64,000 bases of DNA from Alphaproteobacteria bacterium (GTDB taxonomy: Bacteria > Pseudomonadota > Alphaproteobacteria > Reyranellales > Reyranellaceae), in NCBI GenBank assembly GCA_016870115.1, contig VGCH01000013.1, positions 22,184-86,183 of the forward strand. Direction: 5' to 3'. The notes under the pieces were generated by a model, which did no database searches, was not told where the DNA came from, and saw only the letters and a list, made by a program, of their open reading frames with translations. A program made the translations under genes and the position numbers. Positions 25,680 to 33,919 of this stretch are shown in pieces; the first letter of the stretch is position 1; every line of letters begins with the position of its first letter.

Positions 25680-26576
25680 GTGTTCCGGCTCGCGCATCTC
25701 TCCGACCCGCATCTGCCGATGCCGCAGGCGCGGCCGTCGGAACTGCTTGGCAAGCGCCTGTCGGGCTACGCCAACTGGTGGCGCCACCGCGTCCACCTCC
25801 ACCGGCCCGAGGCGCTGGCGGCCATCGTGCGCGACATTTCCGACGCCCGGCCCGACCACATCGCGCTGACCGGCGATGTGGTGAATGTCTCGCTGGAAGA
25901 GGAGTTCCGCCGGGCCGCGCGCTGGCTGGCCGAGCTGGCGCCAGCCGATCGGCTGAGCCTCGTTCCCGGCAATCACGACGCCTATGTGCCGCAACGCTGG
26001 GACCGCGCGCTGGGCGGCTGGGCCGCCTGGATGGCGGGCGACGGCGGCGCGCCGCCGCGCGGCCCCGGCGACTTTCCCTTCCTGCGCCGGCGCGGGCCGA
26101 TCGCGCTCGTGGGGCTCACGACCGCGCTCCCGACGCCGACCTTCTTCGCCACGGGGCGACTGGGCGGCGCCCAGATCGAGCGGTGCGAGGAAATGCTGCG
26201 CCGGCTTGGCGCCAACGGCCTCTATCGCGTGGTGCTGATCCATCATCCGCCTCTGGCGGTCGGCTCGCGGCACAAGCGGCTCTCCGACGTTCTCGCCTTC
26301 CAGGCCATGCTGCGTCGCGTGGGGTGTGAGCTGATCCTGCACGGCCACACCCACCGGAGCGAAGTGGCGCGGCTCGACGGGCCGGCCGGGCCGGTGCCCG
26401 TTCTCGGCGTCACCTCGGCCTCGGCGGCGGTCGAAAGCCGCTACGGTCGCGCGCGCTGGCACCTGATCGAGATCGAGCGCGCGGGCGCGGGCTGGCAGAC
26501 CCGCGTCGCGGTTCGCGCCGCCCGCGCCGACGGCGCGTGCGAGGACGATGGCCGGTACAGCTTCCGCACCGCTTGA
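25680..26576 (+). CDS. Calcineurin-like metallophosphoesterase in ceramide operon
   Basis: A 298-residue dinuclear metal phosphoesterase without a signal peptide. All five blocks are visible: LSDPHLP (D, H), LTGDVVNVS (GD), VPGNHDAY (GNHD), LIHHPPL and LHGHTHR (GHxH). It starts at GTG 25680, 10 bases after spt. Relatives include LpxH-type and cyclic-nucleotide or lipid-headgroup phosphoesterases. Its place between spt and the ceramide-synthase-like gene suggests action on a phosphorylated sphingolipid intermediate or headgroup, which is inference. It could instead be an unrelated hydrolase carried in the operon. Confidence 0.85.
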   Translation: MFRLAHLSDPHLPMPQARPSELLGKRLSGYANWWRHRVHLHRPEALAAIVRDISDARPDHIALTGDVVNVSLEEEFRRAARWLAELAPADRLSLVPGNHDAYVPQRWDRALGGWAAWMAGDGGAPPRGPGDFPFLRRRGPIALVGLTTALPTPTFFATGRLGGAQIERCEEMLRRLGANGLYRVVLIHHPPLAVGSRHKRLSDVLAFQAMLRRVGCELILHGHTHRSEVARLDGPAGPVPVLGVTSASAAVESRYGRARWHLIEIERAGAGWQTRVAVRAARADGACEDDGRYSFRTA

Positions 26577-26593
26577 GATAGAGTGCGCCGATC

Positions 26594-27742
26594 ATGGCAG
26601 CAGGCGACATCGTCATCACGCCGGTCGAAACCAAAACCGACCTCAACGCATTCATCCAGCTGCCCAAGCGGCTCTATGCCGGGCATACCGGGTTCGTGCC
26701 GCACCTCGATGTCGAGCGGCAGGAGGCGCTGTCGCCGGCCAAGAACCCGGTCTTCAGCCACCTCGAGGCGCGCTTCTTCCTCGCCCGGCGTGGCGGTGAG
26801 GTGGTCGGGCGGATTTCCGCGCAGATCGACCGGGCGCATCTTGAGCACCACAAGGATGACACCGGCTTCTTCGGCCTGCTGGCCGCCGAGGACGACGGCG
26901 CGATCTTCGCGGCGCTGCTGGGCGCCGCCGAGGCGTGGGTCCGCGAGCGCGGCATGAAGCGCATCGCCGGCCCCTTCAGCCTTTCGATCAACGAGGAAGT
27001 CGGCCTGATGGTGGAGGGCTTCGAGGCCCCGTCGTTCCTGATGGTGCCCTACGATCCGCCGTGGGCGGGGGGCCGCGTCGAGGCCTGCGGCTACACCAAG
27101 CTGAAGGACGTGTTCTCCTATGCCTACGCGCCGCAGACCGCGCCGGTCACGATCGGCGCCAAGCTGATCGAGCGGGCGGGTCTCGGCGGCCGCATGAAGG
27201 TGCGCACGCTCAACACCCGGATGTTCGACGCCGAGGTCCGCACGCTCGTCAGCATCTTCAACGATGCCTGGAGCGACAATTGGGGCTTCGTGCCCTTCAC
27301 CCAGGCCGAGATCGACCATGCCGCAAAGGCGCTGCGGCCGGTGATCGTGCCGGAAATGGCGGTGTTCATCGATCTCGACGACGAGACCGTGGCCTTCATC
27401 CTGGCGCTCACCAACCTCAACGAGGCGATCGCGGATTTCAACGGCAAGCTGAACGTCTTCACCCTGCCCAAGCTCCTGTGGCGGCTGAAGATCGCAGGCG
27501 TTCCCTCGTCGCGCGTGCCGCTGATGGGGGTGAAGTCGCGCTTCCGCAACCACCCGACCCTGGGCGCCGGCCTCGCGATGGTGGCGATCGATGCCATCCG
27601 CAGCAACGGCGTGCGGCGCGGCCTCAAGAACGTCGAACTGGGCTGGATCCTCGAGGACAACAAGGCGACCAACCACATCATCCGCAATGTCGGCGGCCGC
27701 GTGCACAAGGTGCATCGCATCTACGAACGGCCGCTCGGATGA
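26594..27742 (+). CDS. GNAT-like acyltransferase, probable bacterial ceramide synthase (bCerS-like)
   Basis: A 382-residue protein of the acyl-CoA N-acyltransferase superfamily, often annotated loosely as N-acetyltransferase or dATP pyrophosphohydrolase. The N-terminal region FIQLPKRLYAGHTGFVPHLD, then FFLARRGGEVVGRISAQID and MKRIAGPFSLSINEEVGLMV, are typical of the family containing the Caulobacter ceramide synthase, which N-acylates the sphingoid base. The ending NVELGWILEDNKATNHI resembles the GNAT acyl-CoA-binding end. It follows the metallophosphoesterase by 17 bases and overlaps the MFS gene by ATGA. The assignment depends on both family resemblance and the operon. Confidence 0.78.
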   Translation: MAAGDIVITPVETKTDLNAFIQLPKRLYAGHTGFVPHLDVERQEALSPAKNPVFSHLEARFFLARRGGEVVGRISAQIDRAHLEHHKDDTGFFGLLAAEDDGAIFAALLGAAEAWVRERGMKRIAGPFSLSINEEVGLMVEGFEAPSFLMVPYDPPWAGGRVEACGYTKLKDVFSYAYAPQTAPVTIGAKLIERAGLGGRMKVRTLNTRMFDAEVRTLVSIFNDAWSDNWGFVPFTQAEIDHAAKALRPVIVPEMAVFIDLDDETVAFILALTNLNEAIADFNGKLNVFTLPKLLWRLKIAGVPSSRVPLMGVKSRFRNHPTLGAGLAMVAIDAIRSNGVRRGLKNVELGWILEDNKATNHIIRNVGGRVHKVHRIYERPLG

Positions 27743-28983
27743 CCGCGCCGCCCGGCGGCGGCGAGCCGCGCTCCGCCTGGGCCCCCTTCGCCAACCGCAG
27801 CTTCCTGACACTATGGGTCGCCAACGTCGCCTCCGATATCGGCGGCTGGATGCAGACCACGGGCGCCGCCTGGGAGATGACCAGCTTCACCAGCGATCCG
27901 CTGTTCGTGGCGCTGCTGTCGGTCTGCAGCACGCTCCCGCTCTTGCTGTTCAGTCCGATCGCGGGCGTGCTGGCCGACCGCTTCGACCGTCGCCGGTTCT
28001 TCATCCTGTGGCAGATCTGGACCATGGCGGCCGCGGCGTTCCTCGCGCTGCTGGCGTGGAGCGGTCGGCTCGATCCCTGGTGGTTGCTCGGTCTCACTTT
28101 CTGCATGGGCATCGGCCACGCCATGAAGGGCCCGGCGTGGCACGCCATGGTGCCGGAGGTCGTGCCGGGCGCGATCCTGCGCCAGGCGATCGCACTCAAT
28201 AGTGCTGGCTTCAATCTCGCCCGCACGCTGGGTCCGATGTTTGGCCAGTTCCTGCTGGGTTTCGCGGGCGTGGCGCTCCTGTTCGCGATCAACGCCGTTA
28301 CCTATGTCGGCACGATCATGGCCATGCTGTCCTGGCGGCGCCCGGCCGAGGCGCGAGCCGATCAACGGCGCGAAGGGTTCATGGAATCCTTCGCCGCCGG
28401 CCTGCGCTTCGTGCGCGGTTCGGTCGAATTGAAAGCCATCTTCACCCGGGGCCTGTGCTTTTTCGTACCCGGCATCGCCTTTGGTACGCTCCTGCCGGTG
28501 ATCGGCCGCTTCGAGCTCGGCCTGGACGCCTTCCGCTTCGGCGTCCTCTACGGCGTGTTCGGCGCGGGCGCGGTCGCAGGTGCTGCGCTGATGCCGACCA
28601 TCAACCGCCTGCTGGGGCCGGACCGCGCCAACATCTGGGCGATGGGGCTGCATGCCGCGGTGAATCTGGTGGCCGCGCTGGAGATGAACATCTGGACCGT
28701 GGGCGCGGCGGTGACCATCAACGGGGCCTGCTGGATCACCGTCATCGCCAACAACAACATGGCGACGCAATCGGTCCTGCCCAACTACATGCGGGCGCGC
28801 GGCATGGCGGTGAACCAGATGGTGTTCTTCGGCGCCATGGTGGGCGGCTCCCTGCTCTGGGGGCAGATCGCAGCCTGGTTCGGGCCGCAGACCGCGATCG
28901 TCGCCTCCTGCGCGGCGCTGGTGCCGCTCACCGTCTTCGCCGCCACCATCCGCCTTCCGGGCGCCGCCTTGCCCCGCGCCTGA
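27739..28983 (+). CDS. MFS transporter (EntS/MFS_3-like) in ceramide operon
   Basis: A 414-residue membrane protein with about 12 hydrophobic segments. The start FLTLWVANVASDIGGWMQTT and the loop GVLADRFDRRRFF between helices 2 and 3 are typical of the MFS_3/EntS exporter group. Its ATG overlaps the stop of the ceramide-synthase-like gene, so it belongs to the operon. Exporters of this group move siderophores, drugs and some lipids. Export or flipping of a sphingolipid or precursor is a reasonable but untested idea. The operon probably ends here, before a 409-base gap. Confidence 0.84.
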   Translation: MTAPPGGGEPRSAWAPFANRSFLTLWVANVASDIGGWMQTTGAAWEMTSFTSDPLFVALLSVCSTLPLLLFSPIAGVLADRFDRRRFFILWQIWTMAAAAFLALLAWSGRLDPWWLLGLTFCMGIGHAMKGPAWHAMVPEVVPGAILRQAIALNSAGFNLARTLGPMFGQFLLGFAGVALLFAINAVTYVGTIMAMLSWRRPAEARADQRREGFMESFAAGLRFVRGSVELKAIFTRGLCFFVPGIAFGTLLPVIGRFELGLDAFRFGVLYGVFGAGAVAGAALMPTINRLLGPDRANIWAMGLHAAVNLVAALEMNIWTVGAAVTINGACWITVIANNNMATQSVLPNYMRARGMAVNQMVFFGAMVGGSLLWGQIAAWFGPQTAIVASCAALVPLTVFAATIRLPGAALPRA

Positions 28984-29047
28984 GCGCCAAAGTGTGATCG
29001 CACGAACACAAGTCAGTGGAAAAAAACCCTTGTGGGCCAGAATCTTC
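28984..29047. other. Start of 409-base intergenic region; weak hairpin with A/T run
   Basis: After the MFS stop, CACAAG (29007-29012) can pair with CTTGTG (29029-29034) around an A-rich loop; this may help end the ceramide operon. The sequence is clearly less GC-rich than the surrounding genes. No gene is seen in this part. Confidence 0.35.
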
Positions 29048-29075
29048 TTGAGTCCAGATCAATTGATTGTAGATA
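29048..29075 (+). promoter_or_regulatory. Candidate promoter of the ornithine decarboxylase leader
   Basis: TTGAGT (29048-29053) and TAGATA (29070-29075) are separated by 16 bases in an AT-rich stretch, a fair sigma70-like match. It would give a 5' leader of about 310 bases before the decarboxylase, long enough to hold the small ORF and hairpins described next. Confidence 0.5.
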
Positions 29076-29188
29076 CCGAAGCACGACGCCCACGCACGTG
29101 CCGCTGGCCCAAAGTGGTTATGCAACGACGGAAAGCGTCCTTTTTGGCAGTGCCGGTTTCAAGCCGGGTCCGGGAAGGAGCTTCTGAG

Positions 29189-29308
29189 ATGGTTGCTTTC
29201 AGTGCGGGGCGCGCTCCCCGCTATCGTGTGCACGGCCTGGCGGCCACCCGCCGGGCCACCTACGCCGCCCTCATCGGCCGGAAGTTTCCTCGGTCCAGTA
29301 TCGCCTGA
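29189..29308 (+). CDS. Putative leader peptide upstream of ornithine decarboxylase (39 aa)
   Basis: A 39-residue ORF, MVAFSAGRAPRYRVHGLAAT then a basic tail ending KFPRSSIA, with a strong GGAAGGAG eight bases before its ATG. It ends 84 bases before the decarboxylase start. The peptide is rich in Arg and Lys and is not membrane-like. Ornithine decarboxylase genes of gammaproteobacteria are controlled by an ornithine-sensing arrest peptide (SpeFL), and alphaproteobacteria have a conserved structured leader (the speF RNA motif). This ORF is a candidate for a comparable mechanism. It has no recognisable sequence similarity to E. coli SpeFL, so the role is inferred from position, ribosome-binding site and size. 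Confidence 0.5.
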   Translation: MVAFSAGRAPRYRVHGLAATRRATYAALIGRKFPRSSIA

Positions 29309-29392
29309 CGCGCCGCGCCCCGCAGGGGGTGTCCGGTTGCGTCGCGTTGTCCACCGACTGAGCTTCCTTTTGTCCAGGGGATCCCCCCAGCG
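29309..29392 (+). promoter_or_regulatory. Structured leader before ornithine decarboxylase
   Basis: The 84 bases between the leader ORF and the decarboxylase contain a CCCC-GCA-GGGG hairpin (29318-29328) and a GGGGATCCCC palindrome (29377-29386) covering the purine-rich Shine-Dalgarno region. The G-run of the first could pair with the C-run of the second, giving mutually exclusive structures that might hide or free the ribosome-binding site. This fits a leader of the alphaproteobacterial speF type, but a covariance search would be needed to assign it. Confidence 0.45.
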
Positions 29393-30523
29393 ATGACCGA
29401 GCGTATTTTCCGATATCTCCGCGAGCAACAGCCCGAGACGCCGTGCCTGGTGATCGACCTCGACATGGTCGAGCACAACTTTCGGCGGATGCGCGAGCTC
29501 CTGCCGGCGGCGCACATCTTCTACGCCATGAAGGCCAACCCGGCGGCGCCGATCCTGACGCGCCTGGCCGGTCTCGGCTCGCGCTTCGACACGGCGAGCC
29601 GCGGCGAGATCGAGATCGCGATGGCGACCGGCGTGTCGGCGGACCGCATCTCGTTCGGCAACACGATCAAGAAGGAACGCGACATCGCCTGGGCCTACCA
29701 GCAGGGCGTGCGGCTGTTCGCCTTCGACAGCGAGGCGGAGCTGCAGAAGCTCGCCCGCGTGGCGCCGGGCGCGCGCGTCTTCTGCCGCGTGCTGGTCGAT
29801 TGTGGCGGCGCCGAGTGGCCGCTCAGCCGCAAGTTCGGCTGCTCGCCCGAGATGGCGAAGGACCTGCTGCGCAAGGCCAAGGCGCAGGGGCTCGACGCCT
29901 ATGGCGTGTCCTTCCATGTCGGCAGCCAGCAGACCGATCTCGAGCAGTGGGACAAGGCGCTGGGCCAGATCTCGCAGATGTTCTTCGCCCTGGTTGAGGA
30001 GGGCGTCGACGTTCGCATGGTCAATCTGGGCGGCGGCTTCCCGGCGCAGTATCGCGCCGAGGTACGCGGCATCGAGGCCTACTGCGAGGCGGTGACGCGC
30101 GCGCTGGTCCGCCATTTCGGCAACCGCATGCCCGAGGTCATCATCGAGCCCGGCCGCTCGATGGTGGGCGACGCCGGCGTGCTGCAGACGGAGGTCGTGC
30201 TGATCTCGCGCAAGTCGGCGAACGACCGCAAGCGCTGGGTCTATCTCGACGTCGGCAAGTTCGGCGGGCTCGCCGAGACGATGGACGAGAGCATCAAGTA
30301 CCGGCTGCGCACGCCGCGCGACGGCACGCGCACCGGCCCGGTGATCGTCGCGGGGCCGACCTGCGACTCCGCCGACATCCTCTACGAAAAGACCGACTAC
30401 CGGTTGCCGCTCTCGCTGAAGGTCGGCGATCGCATCGACATCCTGTCGACCGGCGCCTACACGACGACCTACTCGTCGGTGGCGTTCAACGGCTTCCAGC
30501 CGCTGAAGTCGGTCTGCATCTGA
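29393..30523 (+). CDS. Ornithine (or ornithine/lysine) decarboxylase, fold-type III
   Basis: PLP-dependent decarboxylase of 376 residues, the eukaryotic/alphaproteobacterial type that makes putrescine (or cadaverine). The PLP lysine is in FYAMKANP (Lys47). Other motifs are SFHVGSQQ, NLGGGFPAQY, EPGRSMVGDAG and the active-site PTCDSAD with Cys324, which separates ornithine decarboxylases from diaminopimelate and arginine enzymes. It lies upstream of homospermidine synthase, so putrescine is the likely product. It has an unusually long leader and is followed by a strong hairpin before the next gene. Confidence 0.93.
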   Translation: MTERIFRYLREQQPETPCLVIDLDMVEHNFRRMRELLPAAHIFYAMKANPAAPILTRLAGLGSRFDTASRGEIEIAMATGVSADRISFGNTIKKERDIAWAYQQGVRLFAFDSEAELQKLARVAPGARVFCRVLVDCGGAEWPLSRKFGCSPEMAKDLLRKAKAQGLDAYGVSFHVGSQQTDLEQWDKALGQISQMFFALVEEGVDVRMVNLGGGFPAQYRAEVRGIEAYCEAVTRALVRHFGNRMPEVIIEPGRSMVGDAGVLQTEVVLISRKSANDRKRWVYLDVGKFGGLAETMDESIKYRLRTPRDGTRTGPVIVAGPTCDSADILYEKTDYRLPLSLKVGDRIDILSTGAYTTTYSSVAFNGFQPLKSVCI

Positions 30524-30549
30524 CCCCGGGTTATCCACCCGGCTGACGA

Positions 30550-30579
30550 CCGACGGGGCCTTGGCGTGGGCCCCGTCGG
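30550..30579 (+). terminator. Strong hairpin between decarboxylase and homospermidine synthase
   Basis: CCGACGGGGCC and GGCCCCGTCGG form a perfect 11-bp GC-rich stem with an 8-base loop, followed by CGTTTAT. It starts 27 bases after the decarboxylase stop and ends 38 bases before the hss start. It is either a terminator allowing partial read-through or an mRNA-stabilising element that sets unequal expression of the two genes. Confidence 0.65.
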
Positions 30580-30617
30580 CGTTTATCGACCCCACTGTTT
30601 CCACTCGGAGAGACCCC

Positions 30618-32054
30618 ATGGCCGCCAGGAAAGCCGCGCGCGCGACCAAGCTCACAACCTTCAAGGGCCGTCTGGTCATGGTCGGCTTCGGCTCGATCGG
30701 CCAGGGCGTGCTGCCCCTCATCCTGCGGCACATCGGCATCAAGCCGGCGCAGATCACGATCATCTCGGCTGAGGATCGCGGCGGCCTGCCCGAGGTCGCG
30801 CGCTATGGCGTCACCTTCATCGAAAAGCGCCTGACCAGAGCCAACTACGCCAAGACGCTGCTGCCGCTGCTGGGCAAGGGCGACTTCCTCGTGAACCTCT
30901 CGGTCGAGGTCGCCTCGACCGCGCTGGTCGAGCTCTGCCAGAAGCAGGGGGCGTTCTACATCGATACCTGCATCGAACCCTGGCCCGGCGGCTACACGGA
31001 TAGCTCGCTGTCGGTGTCGCGCCGCTCCAACTACGCGCTGCGCGACGCGATGCTCCGGCTGAAGCCGCGCTTCCGAGGCGGTCCCACGGCGGTCGTGGCG
31101 CATGGCGCCAACCCGGGTCTGGTGTCGCACTTCGTGAAGCAGGCCCTGCTCAACATCGCCCGCGACACCGGCGTGAAGGCCGCCGTTCCCAAGGACCGCG
31201 AGGGCTGGGGGCGGCTCGCCCGCCGGCTCGGCATCAAGACGATCCATATCGCCGAGCGCGACACCCAGGTCTCGAACCATCCCAAGGAAGTGGGCGAATT
31301 CGTGAACACCTGGTCGATCGACGGCTTCGTGTCGGAAGGCACCCAGCCCGCCGAGATGGGCTGGGGCACCCACGAGAAGGCACTGCCGCCCGACGGGCGG
31401 CGCCATGCCTTCGGCTGCGACGCGGCGATCTACCTCAATCGGCCGGGCCTGCTCACGCGGGTGCGGACCTGGACGCCGCTCGAGGGCCCGTTCCACGGCT
31501 TCATCATCACCCACAACGAGTCGATCTCGATCGCCGACTACTTCACGCTGCGCGAGGGCAAGCGGGCGGTCTACCGGCCGACCGTGCACTACGCCTATCA
31601 CCCCTGCGATCAGGCGATCATGTCTATGCACGAGATCGCCGGAAAGAACCTCCGCCAGCAGAAGCGCCAGCGCCTGATCGTCGATGAGATCGTGTCGGGC
31701 CGCGACGAGCTGGGCGTGCTGCTGATGGGCCACAAGAAGGGCGCCTACTGGTACGGCAGCCAGCTCGACATCCATGAGACGCGCAAGCTCACGCCCTACA
31801 ACAACGCGACCTCGATCCAGGTCTGCGCGCCGGTTCTGTCGGGCATCATCTGGGCGCTGGAGAACCCCGACCGTGGCATCGTCGAGGCCGACGAGATGGA
31901 TTTCGCCCGCAACCTCGAGATCTGCATGCCGTATCTCGGCCCGGTCGTCGGCAAGTACAGCGACTGGACCCCGCTCAAGGACCGCGGCGGCCTCTTTCCG
32001 GAGGACCTCGACCGCTCCGATCCCTGGCAGTTCAGGAACTTCCGGGTGGGGTAG
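30618..32054 (+). CDS. hss: Homospermidine synthase
   Basis: NAD-dependent enzyme that transfers an aminobutyl group from one putrescine (or spermidine) to another, making sym-homospermidine, the main triamine of many alphaproteobacteria. With ATG 30618 (GGAGAG upstream) it has 478 residues, the expected length. The NAD-binding loop VGFGSIGQGVLPL sits near residues 21-33, and family blocks such as DTCIEPWPGGYTD and GANPGLVSHFVKQAL are present. It follows ornithine decarboxylase, completing a two-gene pathway. Its 3' end overlaps the convergent TRAP gene by 23 bases. Confidence 0.95.
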   Translation: MAARKAARATKLTTFKGRLVMVGFGSIGQGVLPLILRHIGIKPAQITIISAEDRGGLPEVARYGVTFIEKRLTRANYAKTLLPLLGKGDFLVNLSVEVASTALVELCQKQGAFYIDTCIEPWPGGYTDSSLSVSRRSNYALRDAMLRLKPRFRGGPTAVVAHGANPGLVSHFVKQALLNIARDTGVKAAVPKDREGWGRLARRLGIKTIHIAERDTQVSNHPKEVGEFVNTWSIDGFVSEGTQPAEMGWGTHEKALPPDGRRHAFGCDAAIYLNRPGLLTRVRTWTPLEGPFHGFIITHNESISIADYFTLREGKRAVYRPTVHYAYHPCDQAIMSMHEIAGKNLRQQKRQRLIVDEIVSGRDELGVLLMGHKKGAYWYGSQLDIHETRKLTPYNNATSIQVCAPVLSGIIWALENPDRGIVEADEMDFARNLEICMPYLGPVVGKYSDWTPLKDRGGLFPEDLDRSDPWQFRNFRVG

Positions 32055-33888
32055 TCGACCCACGCCGCAGCAACAGCTGCGAGGCGACGACCACCGCGAG
32101 CAACCCGATCCCGCCGAGGTCCGTGGCGAGGCCCGGTTTGATCAGCAACAGGGCGGCGGCGAACAGCGCCAGCCGCTCCCACCACGACGCCGGTCGCAGC
32201 AGATAGCCATGCAGCGAGGCGGCGAGGCAGATCACGCCGACCGTAGCGGTGCAGGCGGCCAGCAGGACCTCGTGCCAGGGCCCGATCAGCATCAGCGCCG
32301 GCGCGAAGACGAACATGAAGGGCACGATGTAGCCGGTGGCGCCCAGCTTCACCGAATCGAGACCCGTGCTCCACAGGCCGCCGCCGGCAAGCCCTGACGC
32401 CGCGAAGACGGCGATGGCCACCGGCGGCGTGATCGCCGAGAGGATGGCGAAGTAGAAGATGAAGAGGTGCGCGGCTTCGAGGGCCACGCCAAGCTTCACC
32501 AGCGCGGGCACGAGGAGCGCCACCTGGATGATATAGGCCGGCGTCGTGGGCAGCCCCATTCCGAGCACGATCCCGGCCAGCGCGGTCAGGATCAGGGCGA
32601 TCAGCAGGGAGTCCTGCGACAGCCGGACCACCAAGCCGGTGAACTCGATGCCGACGCCGGTGAGCGAGATGATGCCGATCACCACACCCGCCGTCGCGCA
32701 GGCCATCGCCACCGGCAGGGTCTGGCGCGCCCCGTCCTCGAGCGCGCCGAGAATATTGGCGATCGTCACCGTATCGCGCGTGGTCTTGCGCATGGCGGCG
32801 ACCGGAAATGCCGACGCGATGCCGCACAGGGCGGCATAGGGCGCGCTGTAGCCCGACATCAGGACGCCCACGATGACGATCAGCGGGATGAACTGGTGGC
32901 CACGCTCGCGCAGCACCGCGCCAGCGCGCGGCAGGTCGGCGCGGGGCAGTCCCTCCATGCCGGTGCGCTTGGCCTCGAAATGGACCGCGAAGAACACCGC
33001 GACGTAATACAGGACCGCCGGCAGGAACGCCCAGATCGCGACGCTGAGGTAGCCGACGTTCAGGAACTCCGCCATCACGAAGGCGGCGGCGCCCATGATC
33101 GGCGGCATGATCTGGCCGCCGGTCGAGGCGACCGCCTCCACCGCGCCCGCGAAAGACGGCCGGTAGCCGATGCGCTTCATCATCGGGATGGTGAAGACGC
33201 CGGTGGTCATGACGTTGGAGACGGCGCTGCCCGAAATCGTGCCGAAAAGGCCGCTGGTCACCACCGCGACCTTGGCCGGTCCGCCGGGCGCCCACCCGGT
33301 CAGGGCCAGCGAGATGTCCATGAACAGCTTGCCCGTGCCGGTACGCTCGACGAAGGCGCCGAACAGGACGAACAGGATGATATAGCTGGCGCAGACCGCG
33401 AGCGGGATGCCGAAAATGCCCTCGGTCGTCATGTAGGTCTGGTCGAGCAGCATCTGCACGTCGGTGCGCGTGAAGACGAGCGCGTAGGCCACGAAGGCGA
33501 GCGCCGTGATCGGCAGCGCGTTGCCGAGTGTGCGCCGCGTCGCCTCGAAGATCAGCGCCACCGCGAGCAGGCCGAAGACCCAGTCCAGCGGACGCAGATC
33601 GTCCACGGTCGCGAAGCGGGTGATGAAATACTCGTACTCGACGAAAATGTACCCGACCGAGGCCAGCGCGCCAGCCACGAGGACGAGATCGGCGACGCCC
33701 GGCGTCGCGCCGGTCCTGCCCGCGACGCCGGTATAGACCGCGAAGATCAGTCCAAGCGCGAAGATCAGATGGATGGCACGAAAGGTCAGCGGCTCGGGAA
33801 CGCCGACCACCGCCACCCACAGGTGGTAGCAGGAAAACGCGATGGCGACCGCCGAGGTCGTCCAGGCGATCGCACGCGTATAGGTCAT
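32032..33888 (-). CDS. TRAP transporter fused permease (4TM/12TM, TAXI type)
   Basis: A 618-residue integral membrane protein that fuses the small and large membrane subunits of a TRAP transporter, an arrangement typical of TAXI systems. The N-terminal ~150 residues hold the 4-TM part. The remainder is a DctM-like domain with GTISGSAVSNVMTTGVFTIP and GMGLPTTPAYIIQVALLVPA. With the adjacent TAXI binding protein it would drive sodium- or proton-coupled uptake of a small organic acid. The last 23 bases overlap hss on the other strand. Confidence 0.93.
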   Translation of the reverse strand: MTYTRAIAWTTSAVAIAFSCYHLWVAVVGVPEPLTFRAIHLIFALGLIFAVYTGVAGRTGATPGVADLVLVAGALASVGYIFVEYEYFITRFATVDDLRPLDWVFGLLAVALIFEATRRTLGNALPITALAFVAYALVFTRTDVQMLLDQTYMTTEGIFGIPLAVCASYIILFVLFGAFVERTGTGKLFMDISLALTGWAPGGPAKVAVVTSGLFGTISGSAVSNVMTTGVFTIPMMKRIGYRPSFAGAVEAVASTGGQIMPPIMGAAAFVMAEFLNVGYLSVAIWAFLPAVLYYVAVFFAVHFEAKRTGMEGLPRADLPRAGAVLRERGHQFIPLIVIVGVLMSGYSAPYAALCGIASAFPVAAMRKTTRDTVTIANILGALEDGARQTLPVAMACATAGVVIGIISLTGVGIEFTGLVVRLSQDSLLIALILTALAGIVLGMGLPTTPAYIIQVALLVPALVKLGVALEAAHLFIFYFAILSAITPPVAIAVFAASGLAGGGLWSTGLDSVKLGATGYIVPFMFVFAPALMLIGPWHEVLLAACTATVGVICLAASLHGYLLRPASWWERLALFAAALLLIKPGLATDLGGIGLLAVVVASQLLLRRGSTTPPGSS

Positions 33889-33919
33889 TCGATCATCGTC
33901 CGGTCGGCCGCGAGGCGGC

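Noticed and set aside
29193..29396. A 67-codon Pro/Arg-rich ORF in a second frame upstream of ornithine decarboxylase
   Set aside because: It overlaps the better-supported leader ORF, lacks a ribosome-binding site, and runs into the decarboxylase start.
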